From Mortierella sp. BCC40632 (Eukaryota > Mortierellomycota > Mortierellomycetes > Mortierellales > Mortierellaceae), in contig WAEK01000003.1 in NCBI GenBank assembly GCA_011634665.1, positions 1,334,501 to 1,398,500 of the forward strand: a DNA stretch of 64,000 bases, written 5' to 3'. Below, piece after piece: positions 14,469 to 24,422 of this stretch (the stretch's first letter is position 1; each line of letters opens with the position of its first letter). Below the pieces are notes generated by a model. It did no database searches. It saw only the letters and a list, made by a program, of their open reading frames with translations, and was not told where the DNA came from. Position numbers and translations under genes: made by a program.

Positions 14469-15159
14469 TCTCTCTTGATGCAATGCTTTTTTTGTTGTGA
14501 GATCGACATCAGTATTAACTCAGTGGCCAACTTTTGCCTTTTATCACTATATTCAAGTTGATGAGTGGAACTTCCAAGAAGGCAAGATGACTCAGTCGAT
14601 TAGGATGCCAGCCAACTCTGGCCCTGTCTCGTTTGTGAAGAGCATGCCTAATAATAAGCATCTAATCTGGTATGATATCAGTACTATTGTGATACTAGTC
14701 CGTGCACCAGTTTTCTTTTATTCAACACCAAAGGCGCTTGGATTAGTAAGGCTAACATTTTACCCTAATCCTTGGTGGACTCGCTTTTTAATCACCAATA
14801 GCGCCTCACAAGACAATATCCGCCTCTGGAACGTCACTGAGCTGGACTCAAAATCATCCCTGAGGCCGTTCCAGATTGTTGCTGGACATCATGGTGGCCT
14901 TATCTCTCACGTTCGTAAGTACACCCTTTGTTTTGATCCGGGACGCCTTATTTACCGGTGTTGACTGAAAGTGACATGGTAGCTGATGATTTGATCCTTT
15001 GTTCTTTTGACTTCATTTTCTTTTTATTCATCACACTGGAAATCCACTCAAGACATCGACCCGACTTGTAAATACATGATTACGACGTCTGGCAACCGAG
15101 AATGGGAGGGACCGAGTACCAATGCTTGCCTATTCTATGAAATCCAGCCCATATTCTGA
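12854..15159 (+). CDS. SPT8: SAGA complex WD40 subunit SPT8
   Basis: WD40-repeat subunit of the SAGA coactivator, which in yeast helps hand TBP to promoters. Eight exons: 12854-12944, 13037-13176, 13269-13445, 13543-13986, 14093-14405, 14558-14669, 14802-14914 and 15053-15159; all junctions keep frame and give 498 aa. The acidic N-terminus (MDSDHESDDEF) leads into the Spt8 signature CRTFDIVPSVLAVHPCN. WD repeats follow, including RWIFTGSEDGYIRKYDFF, SGLESGSINLWTPR, SGSWDHGVVQWDLNNGG, TSVDGTVFLWDRRDP and ASQDNIRLWNV, and the protein ends with ITTSGNREWEGPS, typical of Spt8. An acidic linker rich in Ser/Pro lies after repeat one. The fifth intron holds a CT microsatellite (about 14425-14475). 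Length is close to yeast Spt8 (602 aa) allowing for a shorter N-terminus. Confidence 0.93.
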
Positions 15160-15446
15160 TCGCATAGAAGTGATGTCCAAAGTAGAAAACAAGAATTTAT
15201 TGTATGTGTGCTGATGTTGAGATGGTGGGTGCTTTGAGCGAGTCGTGAATGCTGAATGTCTGATTATGAAAGTAGGTGAGTGGAGGGGGGAAGGTCAACG
15301 GTCGCTTTTGTCGCATCCAGAAATGGTGATGATCATCCTATTGGCAGTCGCCTATATCCTGCTATGCTCTCCTTGACCTGATCTACAAATCCCGGATTCA
15401 GCCCAAAATAGAGTGTTAGACGGTTTGGGAATAAGAGTCAAAAAGG

Positions 15447-15644
15447 TCACAGGTTCATGACTTCATGACGGATCTAGTCGAAGTGAGAGAGAGAGAGAAA
15501 GAGAGAAAGAGGGAGAGAGAGATAGTGTACCTTCTTGCGCAACTCTAGCTCCTTTTTGGAAGCTCTGTTCATGATCTTGAAGTGCTTGATGTTCTTTTCG
15601 AGCAGACCATCCTCCTTCTCTTGCTGTGTCTTGAGTTTTTCTAG

Positions 15645-15675
<31 letters not shown>

Positions 15676-16007
15676 GACCAAGATCAGCTACTATTCATGA
15701 CAAAGACAAGAATGTGGATGAGAAATGAAGGGTAATAAGACTTCTCAGGAATGAATGAGAACGTACCAAGGGGATTCTCATTAGCTTCCTTCTCCTCCTT
15801 TAGCCTTCTCTTGGCCGAATGACCGTATCTAAGTTCATGCTTGATCTTCTTGAGACCTTTTTTGGTCTTTGGAAGTGGATCCTTTCTCTTTTTCTTGGGT
15901 GCGACGTCTAATGATGATGCAGTAGCTGTCGCAGAGCCACGAGTGGATGCTTTGTAATTGGAGAGTGATTCCAAAGCCTGGGCGGCAAGTTTCCTAGAAG
16001 TCGTCAT
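15447..16007 (-). CDS. Small lysine-rich protein, probably nuclear, unknown
   Basis: Three exons on the minus strand (16007-15767, 15640-15531 and 15473-15447) give a 125-residue basic protein. It starts MTTSRKLAAQALESLSNYK, has a nuclear-localisation-like run PKKKRKDPLPKTKKGLKK and continues in a long charged helix (RRLKEEKEANENPLEKLK) ending RKKIRHEVMNL. The last coding exon is only 27 nt. The first intron holds a poly-T run of about 28 bases just before the acceptor. The make-up resembles small nucleolar or ribosome-biogenesis proteins, but I do not recognise a family and assign no function. Confidence 0.65.
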
Positions 16008-16994
16008 TATGGTGCTTTGCTTGAAGCATTCACCACAAGCAAGTCAACAGTAAAGCTTGTTGTACACTACATAAGCCACATCTAGGGCTTAACTTTTTTT
16101 TTTTTAGGAGTGACAAAATGGGGAGCTGACCATTTTACGCCGAGATACCAGTGACATTTTCCAGAGACGGAACGGGGCTCGGATTTTGACAAATACTCGC
16201 CATGACGGGAGGGGTGGGTACCCACGGTGACGAAGGGCTCAAAATCCGAGCAAGGAAGCTATAGCCAATGGTGAGACGATGACAACCCCCTACCAGGTGA
16301 CCGTGCCACACACGTTGCTCATGGGCATGCGGCCGAAACCCTTGCAGTCTGGTGTGGCAGGTCCTTGGATGACGCGGAGCCAGCCAATGGGGACTGGCGG
16401 ATGCTTCAAGAGTGTCCGATCTAAGAACTTACTTTGACGGACTGTTATGCGTCTGCGGGCAAGGCAGGGGCTTCGTCCCAGGTCGCGGGTAGCCGGTGGC
16501 TGCTCCGTAGGTTGCCCGTTGGAGGCCCAAGAAGAGGGAGAGGTGTGTGAGAATGCGTCTGTCTCGGCGCTGGCCCACTCGCGGTCTTGCTTTGGGTGGC
16601 GCTGGCCGCATATCGCACGCAACACAGACACCCCCCCTCACCTACCGAAACACCCAAATCTGTTCGCCTTGGTCCCCTTCTCTCTCTCTCTTCTTCTTCT
16701 TCTTTGTCTAGTCCACTGCCTCTCTTCCACTCCTCTTCTTCACTCTTCTCCCACGTCCATCGGTTTGTTGCATCTCATTGCTCATTCCGTTCATCATTCT
16801 TTCTAACCTCTGTCATACATTCGAGTTTACTCCCCTCCTTCCTACTGTTGCCGCCATTTTCCTAGTCGAAGAAGTATTCGCGTCCACTCGGGCCTCTTTT
16901 TGCAACCCGCTTTGCACCACTGTTCCCTTCCTTTGCACCCTTATACTCCTCTCACTACCCAGGCCCAAAAGATCACTCCCGTTTTTCTCGAGCC
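16008..16994. promoter_or_regulatory. Divergent promoter region of the lysine-rich gene and the Sfp1-like gene
   Basis: About 1 kb between two divergent starts. The left half is GC-richer than its surroundings and holds an inverted repeat and a palindrome (listed separately). From about 16680 it turns into long C/T-rich tracts (TCTTCTTCTTC and similar), as is common upstream of strongly expressed fungal genes and in 5' UTRs. No coding frame in it is convincing. Confidence 0.55.
16177..16251. repeat. 13-bp inverted repeat with embedded 12-bp palindrome
   Basis: GCTCGGATTTTGA at 16177-16189 is repeated exactly in reverse complement as TCAAAATCCGAGC at 16239-16251. The 49-bp spacer contains the perfect palindrome GTGGGTACCCAC (16214-16225). 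It lies 170 bp upstream of the lysine-rich gene and about 740 bp upstream of the Sfp1-like start. A protein-binding site or DNA hairpin is an inference. Confidence 0.75.
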
Positions 16995-19882
16995 ATGCCC
17001 GCGCCAATCGATATTCAACAGCTGCCATCGTCGCGGCAGCACCGTATCCCTTCGACTCACTCTACACCTCTGATCCCACAGCCCTCATTTCTTGCTTCAG
17101 CATTCGAGTAAGCACCTGTCGTTTTTTCTTGATTTCCTTTGGGTTCCTTTCGGAGAGGAAAAAGGTCCGGCTCCCTCCTTTTGCACCCTGAACAAAGATC
17201 CCCGTAACAAAGAGCAAGAATCATGTACATTTCTTGCTCTCTTGCCGCAGTCTCTTCCGCCGCAGCCTGAGTTCACGGGCCACATTGTTACCATCTTCCT
17301 TCATGGTACAAGGGTGGGAAAAGAATGAGGAGGGAGAGGTGCTCTCATGTTTGCATGGCTTTACTCTTGCTGCCTTGATATGGATCTACCAGTTTAGTTT
17401 TGATGGAGCCGCAGCAACTTGAAGTCAACATGTAGTCTTGGTCTAACAACCATCACCATGTCCCAATTTTCTAAAGAGGCACTTCGCAATGTCAACGGCC
17501 CTAATGTATCCATGAGGAACAGGGGAAGAGGAAAAAAAGTAAAGGGGGTGGGGGTGGAGAGAATGGCGCGAAATAATGCGGAGAATTGACTTTAGCTCAA
17601 CCAATCCACCGTTCGCGTCACTTGCAACCGGATGATACGCCGCCTGAAAGGCTAGATGCAGCTGTTTACCGCCATCTTGCAGCTGATTTCTGCAAAGCCA
17701 ATCAGTAGTGCTGATCCATAGACGTCTCTCTTCTTCCCTTTGGGCTTGTTTGAGTAGGTTCGATAGCGACTTTGCAAGGCCAGGCTCACCATTGCCAAAC
17801 TCAGGTGTAGATAGCTTTCAGGAGCGTGAGCTTGAGACGGCATTTTGCCGTGATTTTCTTTGCTGTGGCCTCCGCCTCGTCGATCTCCATGATCTCTTGC
17901 AACACTACGAAGAATGTCACGTCCGCTTTGAAGAAGATGATGAGTTTGGCGACGGCGATTCAGAGTTCTTGGACGATGATAACTGGAGTGACTCGGATTC
18001 GGACCCGTCTAGTCCTTCTTCATTTTCTGCAAGATCCGGAGCAGGCCCGAGTGCCACCCCATTAATTTCGGACATTGACTCGGTCGGCATTTATTCACAT
18101 CCTCATCTCCAAGGTATCGCACGGACCACCAATCATTCGTACTTTCAAGCGCCGCCTCTATCTCACTATCCCTCCCTCCATCCTGCACATCCGCTTTACC
18201 AGTATTATCAAGGTGCCGGCAACAGCGACTGCTCGGGTGAACTAGACTCTTCCTTCCCCTTTAACTCGACTGCCAACTTTCTCGAGGCCTTTACGGCCAG
18301 CTTTGGTGGGCCCACCAAGAGAAAAGCAATTGTGTCTTTAGCAGACATTTATGCTGAAGATGAAAATGATACCTCGATGCGCCACTTGGCTTTTCCTTAT
18401 TCAACGGTCCACCCGCATACCATTGGCTCAACAGGGGTGGCTGTGTCTGAAACGATGCGACCTCCTTCAAAACGACAGGCGCTTGAAACAGGGCAACATG
18501 TCTCAATGGGGTCGGTCATTCCCGAGCGTTTGGCTTTGCAAAGGCATGAAAAGATGGGTTGTGAACCAGGGCCATTGCCCTTTCGAGGCCCTGGCGCCTG
18601 CTCACAGTCGGATCCCTCGGTGAATCCATCCATATTCCCTGGCCTGGCAGGACGATATATGCCATTTGGGCCTCTATCAAATCGTGCACCGCTCATGGGC
18701 GGTGCCAACCCCGCGATGCTCGCCTCTCCTATTGATTTGCTGCGTCATCGAGAAGAGGTGTTTAGTCTGATGGAAGACATCACCAAATGTGGCAACAACA
18801 ATACGAGCGACAAGCCTTATCGATGTTCGGTCCTTGGATGTGACAAGGCCTATAAGAACCCGAATGGCCTCAAATACCATAACCTTCATGGCCACTCGTC
18901 TACGGGAATGTGTGATGCTGATTCACCTGAATCCAAGCCCTATGTTTGTACGTTCCTTGAATGTGGTAAACGCTACAAGAATCTGAATGGGCTCAAGTAT
19001 CATATCGAGCACTCCCATCCAAACCTCACCGCCGCTCTTCGAGCACATCAATCAGGATTGATCAACCCGCACATCTTTGGGCCTTATCCAAAACAGGCAG
19101 CCATGACCATTGCTGCGGCACTTGCTGCTGTTCAGGCGAGCCCCATGATGATGGCCGCAGCCAACGCGATCTTGACTGCACAGGCAATCAATGCAAGCAA
19201 CAATGCTAATGCCAACGCTAATGCCAACGCTAATGCCAACGCTAATGCCAACGCTAATGCCAACGCTAATGCCAATGCCAATGCCAATGCCAGCGCTAAT
19301 GTCAGTGTCGCAGGAAATGCGCCTGGCGATGCCAATGGAGCAACAGAGAGAGCAAGGCCAGGGCCAGGGCCAGGGCCAGGGCCAGGGCCAGTGACATCAT
19401 CTGCACCTGAAGCTGCTAATAGACTGGGTCTCGAGGTGGGATGCCCAAGCATGGCATCGATGCCAAAGACAGAGTCCACTCTGCTTACCCCTGCTCCTGC
19501 CCCTGCTCCTGTCCCTGTTGCTGCCTTCGTCCCTATCCCTATCCCTGCTACTGTTACTGTTGCTACTACTGCCCCTACTCCGGCACCATCTCTTCCAACA
19601 TTTACTTTTACCGTTTCTTCTAATGAAGAGGAAGGAGTCAAGACCATGGTCAACCCTGCTGGGGCCAATACCAGGGCAGATCCCAGTCCATCTGCCCCTG
19701 TGCCATTTCTTCCTTCCACGGAACCATCATCTTCTACAGTAGACACCATCGGCGATACAGTGACTACCGCTACTACCAAGATGAGCAACACAGACGAGAC
19801 TGTGTCTCGTAGGTCTTTTAGGGCCACATCAGCTCCCAATACGAGATCTCGATCGAATCCGCAAACGCAGGTGAAGCAATGA
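16995..19882 (+). CDS. Sfp1-like C2H2 zinc finger transcription regulator
   Basis: Resembles yeast Sfp1, the nuclear regulator of ribosomal protein and ribosome-biogenesis genes under TOR control. Two coding exons (16995-17107 and 17758-19882) give 745 aa. The first encodes MPAPIDIQQLPSSRQ to FLASAFE and joins in phase 2 across a 650-bp intron; the second exon has no usable ATG near its start, so this upstream exon is needed. An Sfp1-type degenerate finger lies early (DLHDLLQHYEECH). Two typical fingers follow: YRCSVLGCDKAYKNPNGLKYH (about 391-416) and YVCTFLECGKRYKNLNGLKYH (about 433-458). The C-terminal half is low complexity: acidic, then Asn-Ala repeats (about 519-549), Gly-Pro repeats and Ala-Pro repeats. 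The long intron lacks any other convincing exon. Orthology to Sfp1 is inferred from the finger sequences only. Confidence 0.85.
19198..19290 (+). repeat. Coding 12-bp minisatellite (Asn-Ala repeat)
   Basis: About six tandem copies of AACGCTAATGCC (and one-base variants) encode an Asn-Ala run inside the Sfp1-like protein. Just downstream, at about 19352-19389, GGGCCA is repeated about six times and encodes Gly-Pro repeats. Both are likely to vary in length between strains. Confidence 0.9.
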
Positions 19883-20085
19883 AAGTGAGACTTTGAGAAG
19901 GAAGAAGGGAAGAAGGGAAGATACAGATAAATAAAATTAAAAATAAAAAAAAATTAAAAATTAAAAAGCATGCTTGAATATCATCATGAAATATAACGAA
20001 ATAGGTTAAATGTCTTCCTGAAGAAGTGAAGAAAGGGGTAACACGATTTAATGAAGGATGAGAGAGTCTTTTTTTCATCACTGTC

Positions 20086-21704
20086 CTAAATGACTTCTTC
20101 CATATCTCCTTCGTCGTCCTCTCCAGAGGATGCATTGCCGTCGTCTCTGTTGTCGAGATTGCCCTTGCCCAAAGTCACTTGCGAGGTTTGGCCCTTCGTA
20201 TCCTTAGGATCAAGCTCCATGAAGCCGTCTTCTTCGGCGTCTTCCTTTTGGAGGTTGCCAAGACTGGAGGTCCCTTCCACTGCGGAATTATCCAAGAGGC
20301 CACTTGTCCTCGAGTCCAATCGATAGTCTTCTTCATACTCTTCCTCCACTAACGAATCCGTCTCGTCCATCTCTGACCAATGATCGATTCCTCCTGAAGC
20401 CATCAACGCTTGACGTGCAGCAATTTCACGGTCCAGCCGTTCATAAACATCTTCCAGTTCTTTTTGGTTCTCATCAGTGGAAGAAGGGTCTCCGTTCAAA
20501 GGATTCAATCCATCCGACAATGTTGTTGCTATATTGTGGACATTTTCGTCAACAGCGCTCACAGACAGGGATCCTCTTGATCCAGGCGCCGTTGAGCTCC
20601 TGTCTCGGCCCCAATCATCCACATAATGAATATGAGCCTGCTGTCCATCCAAAAGACTAGGGAATTGAAGGTCGTTCTGAAAGAATTGGTCGTCATAGGA
20701 TTGTAGAGAGAGTAAGGAGGTAGGTTTTTGATTGGTGGATGACTGTGGTGGTGGTGGTGGAGGTGTGGGTTTCGAGGTAGTAGAGTTCAAATTCTCGTCT
20801 GCATCTGTTTCGAATCGCATTCGAGTATTGACTTGATCCAATTGACCTTCAAACACCTCGTCCGCGGCTTTGCAAAGCGCATCATGGAGCATCACCTTGA
20901 GCTTTTTTTTTTTTTTTTGTTAAAAAAAAAAAAAGTTGCCAATGTTAAAAAAAAAAAGAGAAAGAGAAAGAATAAGATAAGGTAAATCTTTTTTTCTTTT
21001 TCTTCTTCTTCTTCTTCATTATTCCTTCTTCTTACCTTTAATGCCGCCAGAGTCTTGCGTTCATCCACAGGAGAGTTGCCTGATCCAGAGGGGAAACCCA
21101 AAAGAGCTGCACCCTGAATAATTCTCTCTTCATCTTCTTGTTCCAGTTCTGGAAAGAGTTTTGTCCGCAATAGAACGCTTAGGTTTTGGACATGTTGATC
21201 GGTTGCTGGAGGTTCGTTGGGGAAGACAGTGTAGCTTTGAAGTCGACTTGAGTGTGAACTGTTGAGAATGTTGGCAAGGTTGAGGTAACGCGCAATCAAG
21301 ACATTGAACTTGGAATGCAACTCTGTCCTTTTAGGGTGGTAGTGGTGGAAAGAGTCGCCAACACGAAGGTGTATTGGTGTCGTTTTTTGTGTGTGTGTGT
21401 GTGTGTGTGAAAGTGTTGGTATTGCGTTCCGGAAAATATCAGAGATGGAAGGAAAAACGATTGGTTAGACTTGCATGAGCATTACTTGTGGGGTCGAAAC
21501 TGTGTGTATGGGTGTGGGTGTGGGGGAGGAGAGAGAAAGAGAGAGGAGTATCATTTGTATAGCCTACCAAGATGCTGTGGATGGGGTTGTCTCAGGGTTG
21601 ATGGATCTTAAAAAGTGATGGATAGACTCCTGAAGCTGTTGCAGTCGCGTCTTGACACTTTCCAGGGTATCGATGCTAATCTCTGACTGAGGAAACGGAT
21701 TCAT
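20086..21704 (-). CDS. MED8: Mediator complex subunit 8 (MED8)
   Basis: Head-module subunit of Mediator, which links activators to RNA polymerase II. Exons: 21704-21568, 21327-21036 and 20895-20086 (412 aa; the last exon could start 6 nt earlier at 20901). The Med8 N-terminal helices are clear: IDTLESVKTRLQQLQESIHHF, then SWTELHSKFNVLIARYLNLA, the Trp codon being split by the first intron. The conserved region runs to about residue 170; the rest is a long acidic, Ser/Asp-rich tail (for example MDETDSLVEEEYEEDY), which explains why it exceeds yeast (223 aa) and human (268 aa) Med8. The second intron is full of A/T runs and a TTC tract. It is divergent from the peroxin gene. Confidence 0.82.
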
Positions 21705-22472
21705 CTTTGGACTTCTCTCTCTCTCTCTCGCTCTTGCTCTATTCTTTGGTAGTTTTTTTTGCCCAGTCTCCTCCTGCGGGGTGCGCATTCTCGCCTTTTT
21801 TTTTTTTTTTTTTTGTGTGGCCAACGGCCAGCCACCCAAATCGTTTTTTGCCCCCATTAATCTACGCGCGTTTTTGGCTCGCTCCAAGAGCGCATGTCAG
21901 CACGTGCCAATTTTTTTTTTTTTCGTGAGTAGAACACCAAACGACCGCGTTTTCCCCTTTGCTTCTCTCTTCTCCTCTCCAGGAAGACTCGAACCAAGTC
22001 AGGAAGAACTTTGCCCGTGTGTGCAAACACGCTCGACTGAAGAAAGAGCGAGAAAAGAGAAAAAAAAAAAAATAGGACGAGAGAACAAAGTGAGAAAGAG
22101 ACAAGGTTGCTCTCTCTCCCATTCTCCTTTGTGCCCTGAGAGCAAGAACAATTTGCATGTCAACATTTTGATCTCCACACCAACTGCATTCCTGACAAAA
22201 TCAACCGAGTCTGCTCTCGGGACACCGCGACCCGAAAAGCCTCTCCTCTCCTCTTTTCTTTTTTTTTTTTTTTTTCGCCAAGACTGCTAACAATTGGTGT
22301 CCTCTATCGTTCTATCAACTGCACACGACCACAAACCTTTTTTTTTCTTTTCTCTTTCTCTCTCTTCTCTCTCTTTTGTTCTTCATCCCATCACCTCTCT
22401 CGTCATTCTTTACCCGCGGCTGCATCATTCGGAGCTGGCTCTCCCAAGGGTAATCCCCGCATTCTCAACACC
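21705..22472. promoter_or_regulatory. Divergent promoter region of MED8 and the Pex30-like gene
   Basis: 770 bp between two divergent starts. It contains CT microsatellites (21716-21730; 22347-22378) and T or A runs of 11-18 bases at about 21798, 21910, 22061 and 22259. No coding frame is convincing. The C/T-rich end, from about 22330, is probably the 5' UTR of the peroxin gene. Confidence 0.5.
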
Positions 22473-24191
22473 ATGACTTCTCCAGCACCAACGCCATCTG
22501 GCATCCTTCGAAAGAGACCCCTCACAAGTGCGGGGTCCTCGCAATCCTTTACCGACTTTTTCTCGGCCTCCACACCTGTCCCAGCGTCCGTCACCTTGCT
22601 CTTGAGCTACACTGCGCCATCGATTCATCTGGTTCATCAATTTCTTCAACTCTTGACTTGGACCTCGGACCGGTCCGTCAAGAGCTTCTTGGTCCTCTTC
22701 GCCTGGTGGGCCTTCTGCCTCGGCTCGGAGGCGTTCTTGGCCTTTGGTCTTCATTGGGCCCTACTTGTTCATCTTGGCTATATGTGGATCAAGTCTCGAA
22801 AGGTCACTCGGATGAATCAGGGCGATCAGGCGCCTCTCAGTCCAAGTACTCCCAAGAGCAGCAAGGTGTCCTTTATGAGTAGTGGCTCGAACCGGAGTGG
22901 TAGCAGCTCTACATTATTGTCACCCACTTCTTCTCGTCACCCATCCTCGACCCAACTGGAGCAGGCAGCAACACTGAGAGAAATTCAGGATATTCTTGAC
23001 CATTGGGCTGCATGGCATCGGACCATGGATCGAGTTGAAGCATGTTTTGATTGGTCAGACAGGGGTCGGTCTCGCATGGTGCTGGCTCTCATTGTATTCA
23101 CATACTTGCCCTGGCTCGTGCTGACATGGATCATTCCCATGAGGTTTATCGTGGCATTCATGGGAAGCATCTTCATATGCTGGAGAGCACCTTGGTTCAA
23201 CATCCTTTGGGCTGTCCTGATGAAACTTCAGGCCTTCTCGCCCTTGTTGCAGCTGATCCCCTACTGGCCCTGGAAACCAGAGGTCCATGCGAGCTACCAA
23301 AAGAAGAGACGTTTTTCGGTCAAAGATATCATTTCCAGAGCCATTGGACAACGTAAGAAACACGATTATGACAGTGCTGAGGGAGGTGGATTCTATACCA
23401 AGTCCTCCTACAAGTCAAAGACTGGATATGACATTGAGGAGGATCATGCGACAATGTACTACAAATTTGTACTCTATGAAAACCAGCGATGGTGGCTGGG
23501 AATGGATTGGACCCCGATGATGCTGCCAAATGACCGCGCCCCATGGTAAGTTGGCCTCAAAATATTCCCTGAGCATATGATTGCTTGTGGTTTTTTCATT
23601 CGCCTTTAGGCTTTGTTAATAACTCATATACCCTCTGCTCTCTCTCTCGTCTATCAATTGCCTATTTTGTCCCGCCCACCTTTGTTATCTACTCACTTTG
23701 CAAACCCTGGATTATGATGGGACAATAGGACGGATGACCACATAGAGCCAACACAGAGCAAATCGGCTTTCCAACTCCCTCCACCTCATGTTGCTCATGA
23801 AGCGATCCCTGGTCAACCCAACAAGGTCCTCCGGAAATCTCAAGAGTGGCGATGGTTGGACCCTCAATGGAGACTCAAGCTCCATGGTACCAGTGGCGAA
23901 TTCGATACGGATGGATGGGAGTATGCCAATAATCATTGGCAGAAATGGTCAGTCAATAACCGAAGAGGAGCCTATACTCGTCGACGTGCTTGGGAGCGAA
24001 CTGCCAAGTTGATTGATCAACGTGAGATTGTGTTGTTGGATGATATCCGGGATGAGATGGCAGAAGCCCAGGCGGAGGATGATAGTAGCAGCGATAGTGG
24101 AGAGGAGAATGAGGAAGAAATTGAAAATTCTGGAGACGAGGATGAGAGTGACGAAAGTGACGATGATGCGGATAAGAATAAGGTCAAGTGA
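22473..24191 (+). CDS. Pex30/Pex24p-family membrane protein with dysferlin domain
   Basis: Integral membrane protein of the fungal Pex23/24/28-32 family, which sits in the ER and peroxisome membrane and controls peroxisome number and contact sites. Exons 22473-23545 and 23729-24191 give 511 aa. Hydrophobic, membrane-embedded segments lie at about 39-60, 71-105 (FLVLFAWWAFCLGSEAF) and 205-250 (LIVFTYLPWLVLTWIIP). The split Trp at the junction restores the dysferlin N part, NQRWWLGMDWTPMMLP...APWTDD; the C part follows (EWRWLDPQWRL, WEYANNHWQKWS, RRGAYTRRRAWER). A very acidic tail (DESDESDDDADKNKVK) ends the protein. The call to family is firm; which yeast paralogue it matches cannot be told. 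Confidence 0.88.
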
Positions 24192-24326
24192 AGAAGGCAA
24201 TTGTAGCAGTCTCCAGGAGAAGGGCTCGATTGGAGTGAGTGACAAATATATCCTCTTAGTTCCATGACCCTCCATCAACAATGTTCGCAAGTTATGTTAA
24301 ACACATTGAGTAAACCCCCTCCTTCT

Positions 24327-24380
<54 letters not shown>
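24327..24380. repeat. Poly(A) homopolymer, 54 bases
   Basis: 54 consecutive A between the convergent peroxin and TyrRS genes, the longest single-base run in the window. No target-site duplication or retrotransposed gene body is visible next to it. Confidence 0.9.
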
Positions 24381-24382
<2 letters not shown>

Positions 24383-24422
24383 AAAAAAGGTTATCTGAAT
24401 GCTTTACTGGATAACTTTTTCT

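Noticed and set aside
19132..19839. 235-codon antisense frame rich in Leu-Ala repeats
   Set aside because: It mirrors the Asn-Ala and Ala-Pro repeats of the Sfp1-like protein; no other support.
24327..24380. Poly(A) run as the tail of a retrotransposed copy
   Set aside because: No target-site duplication and no intronless gene copy next to it; similar runs occur throughout the window.
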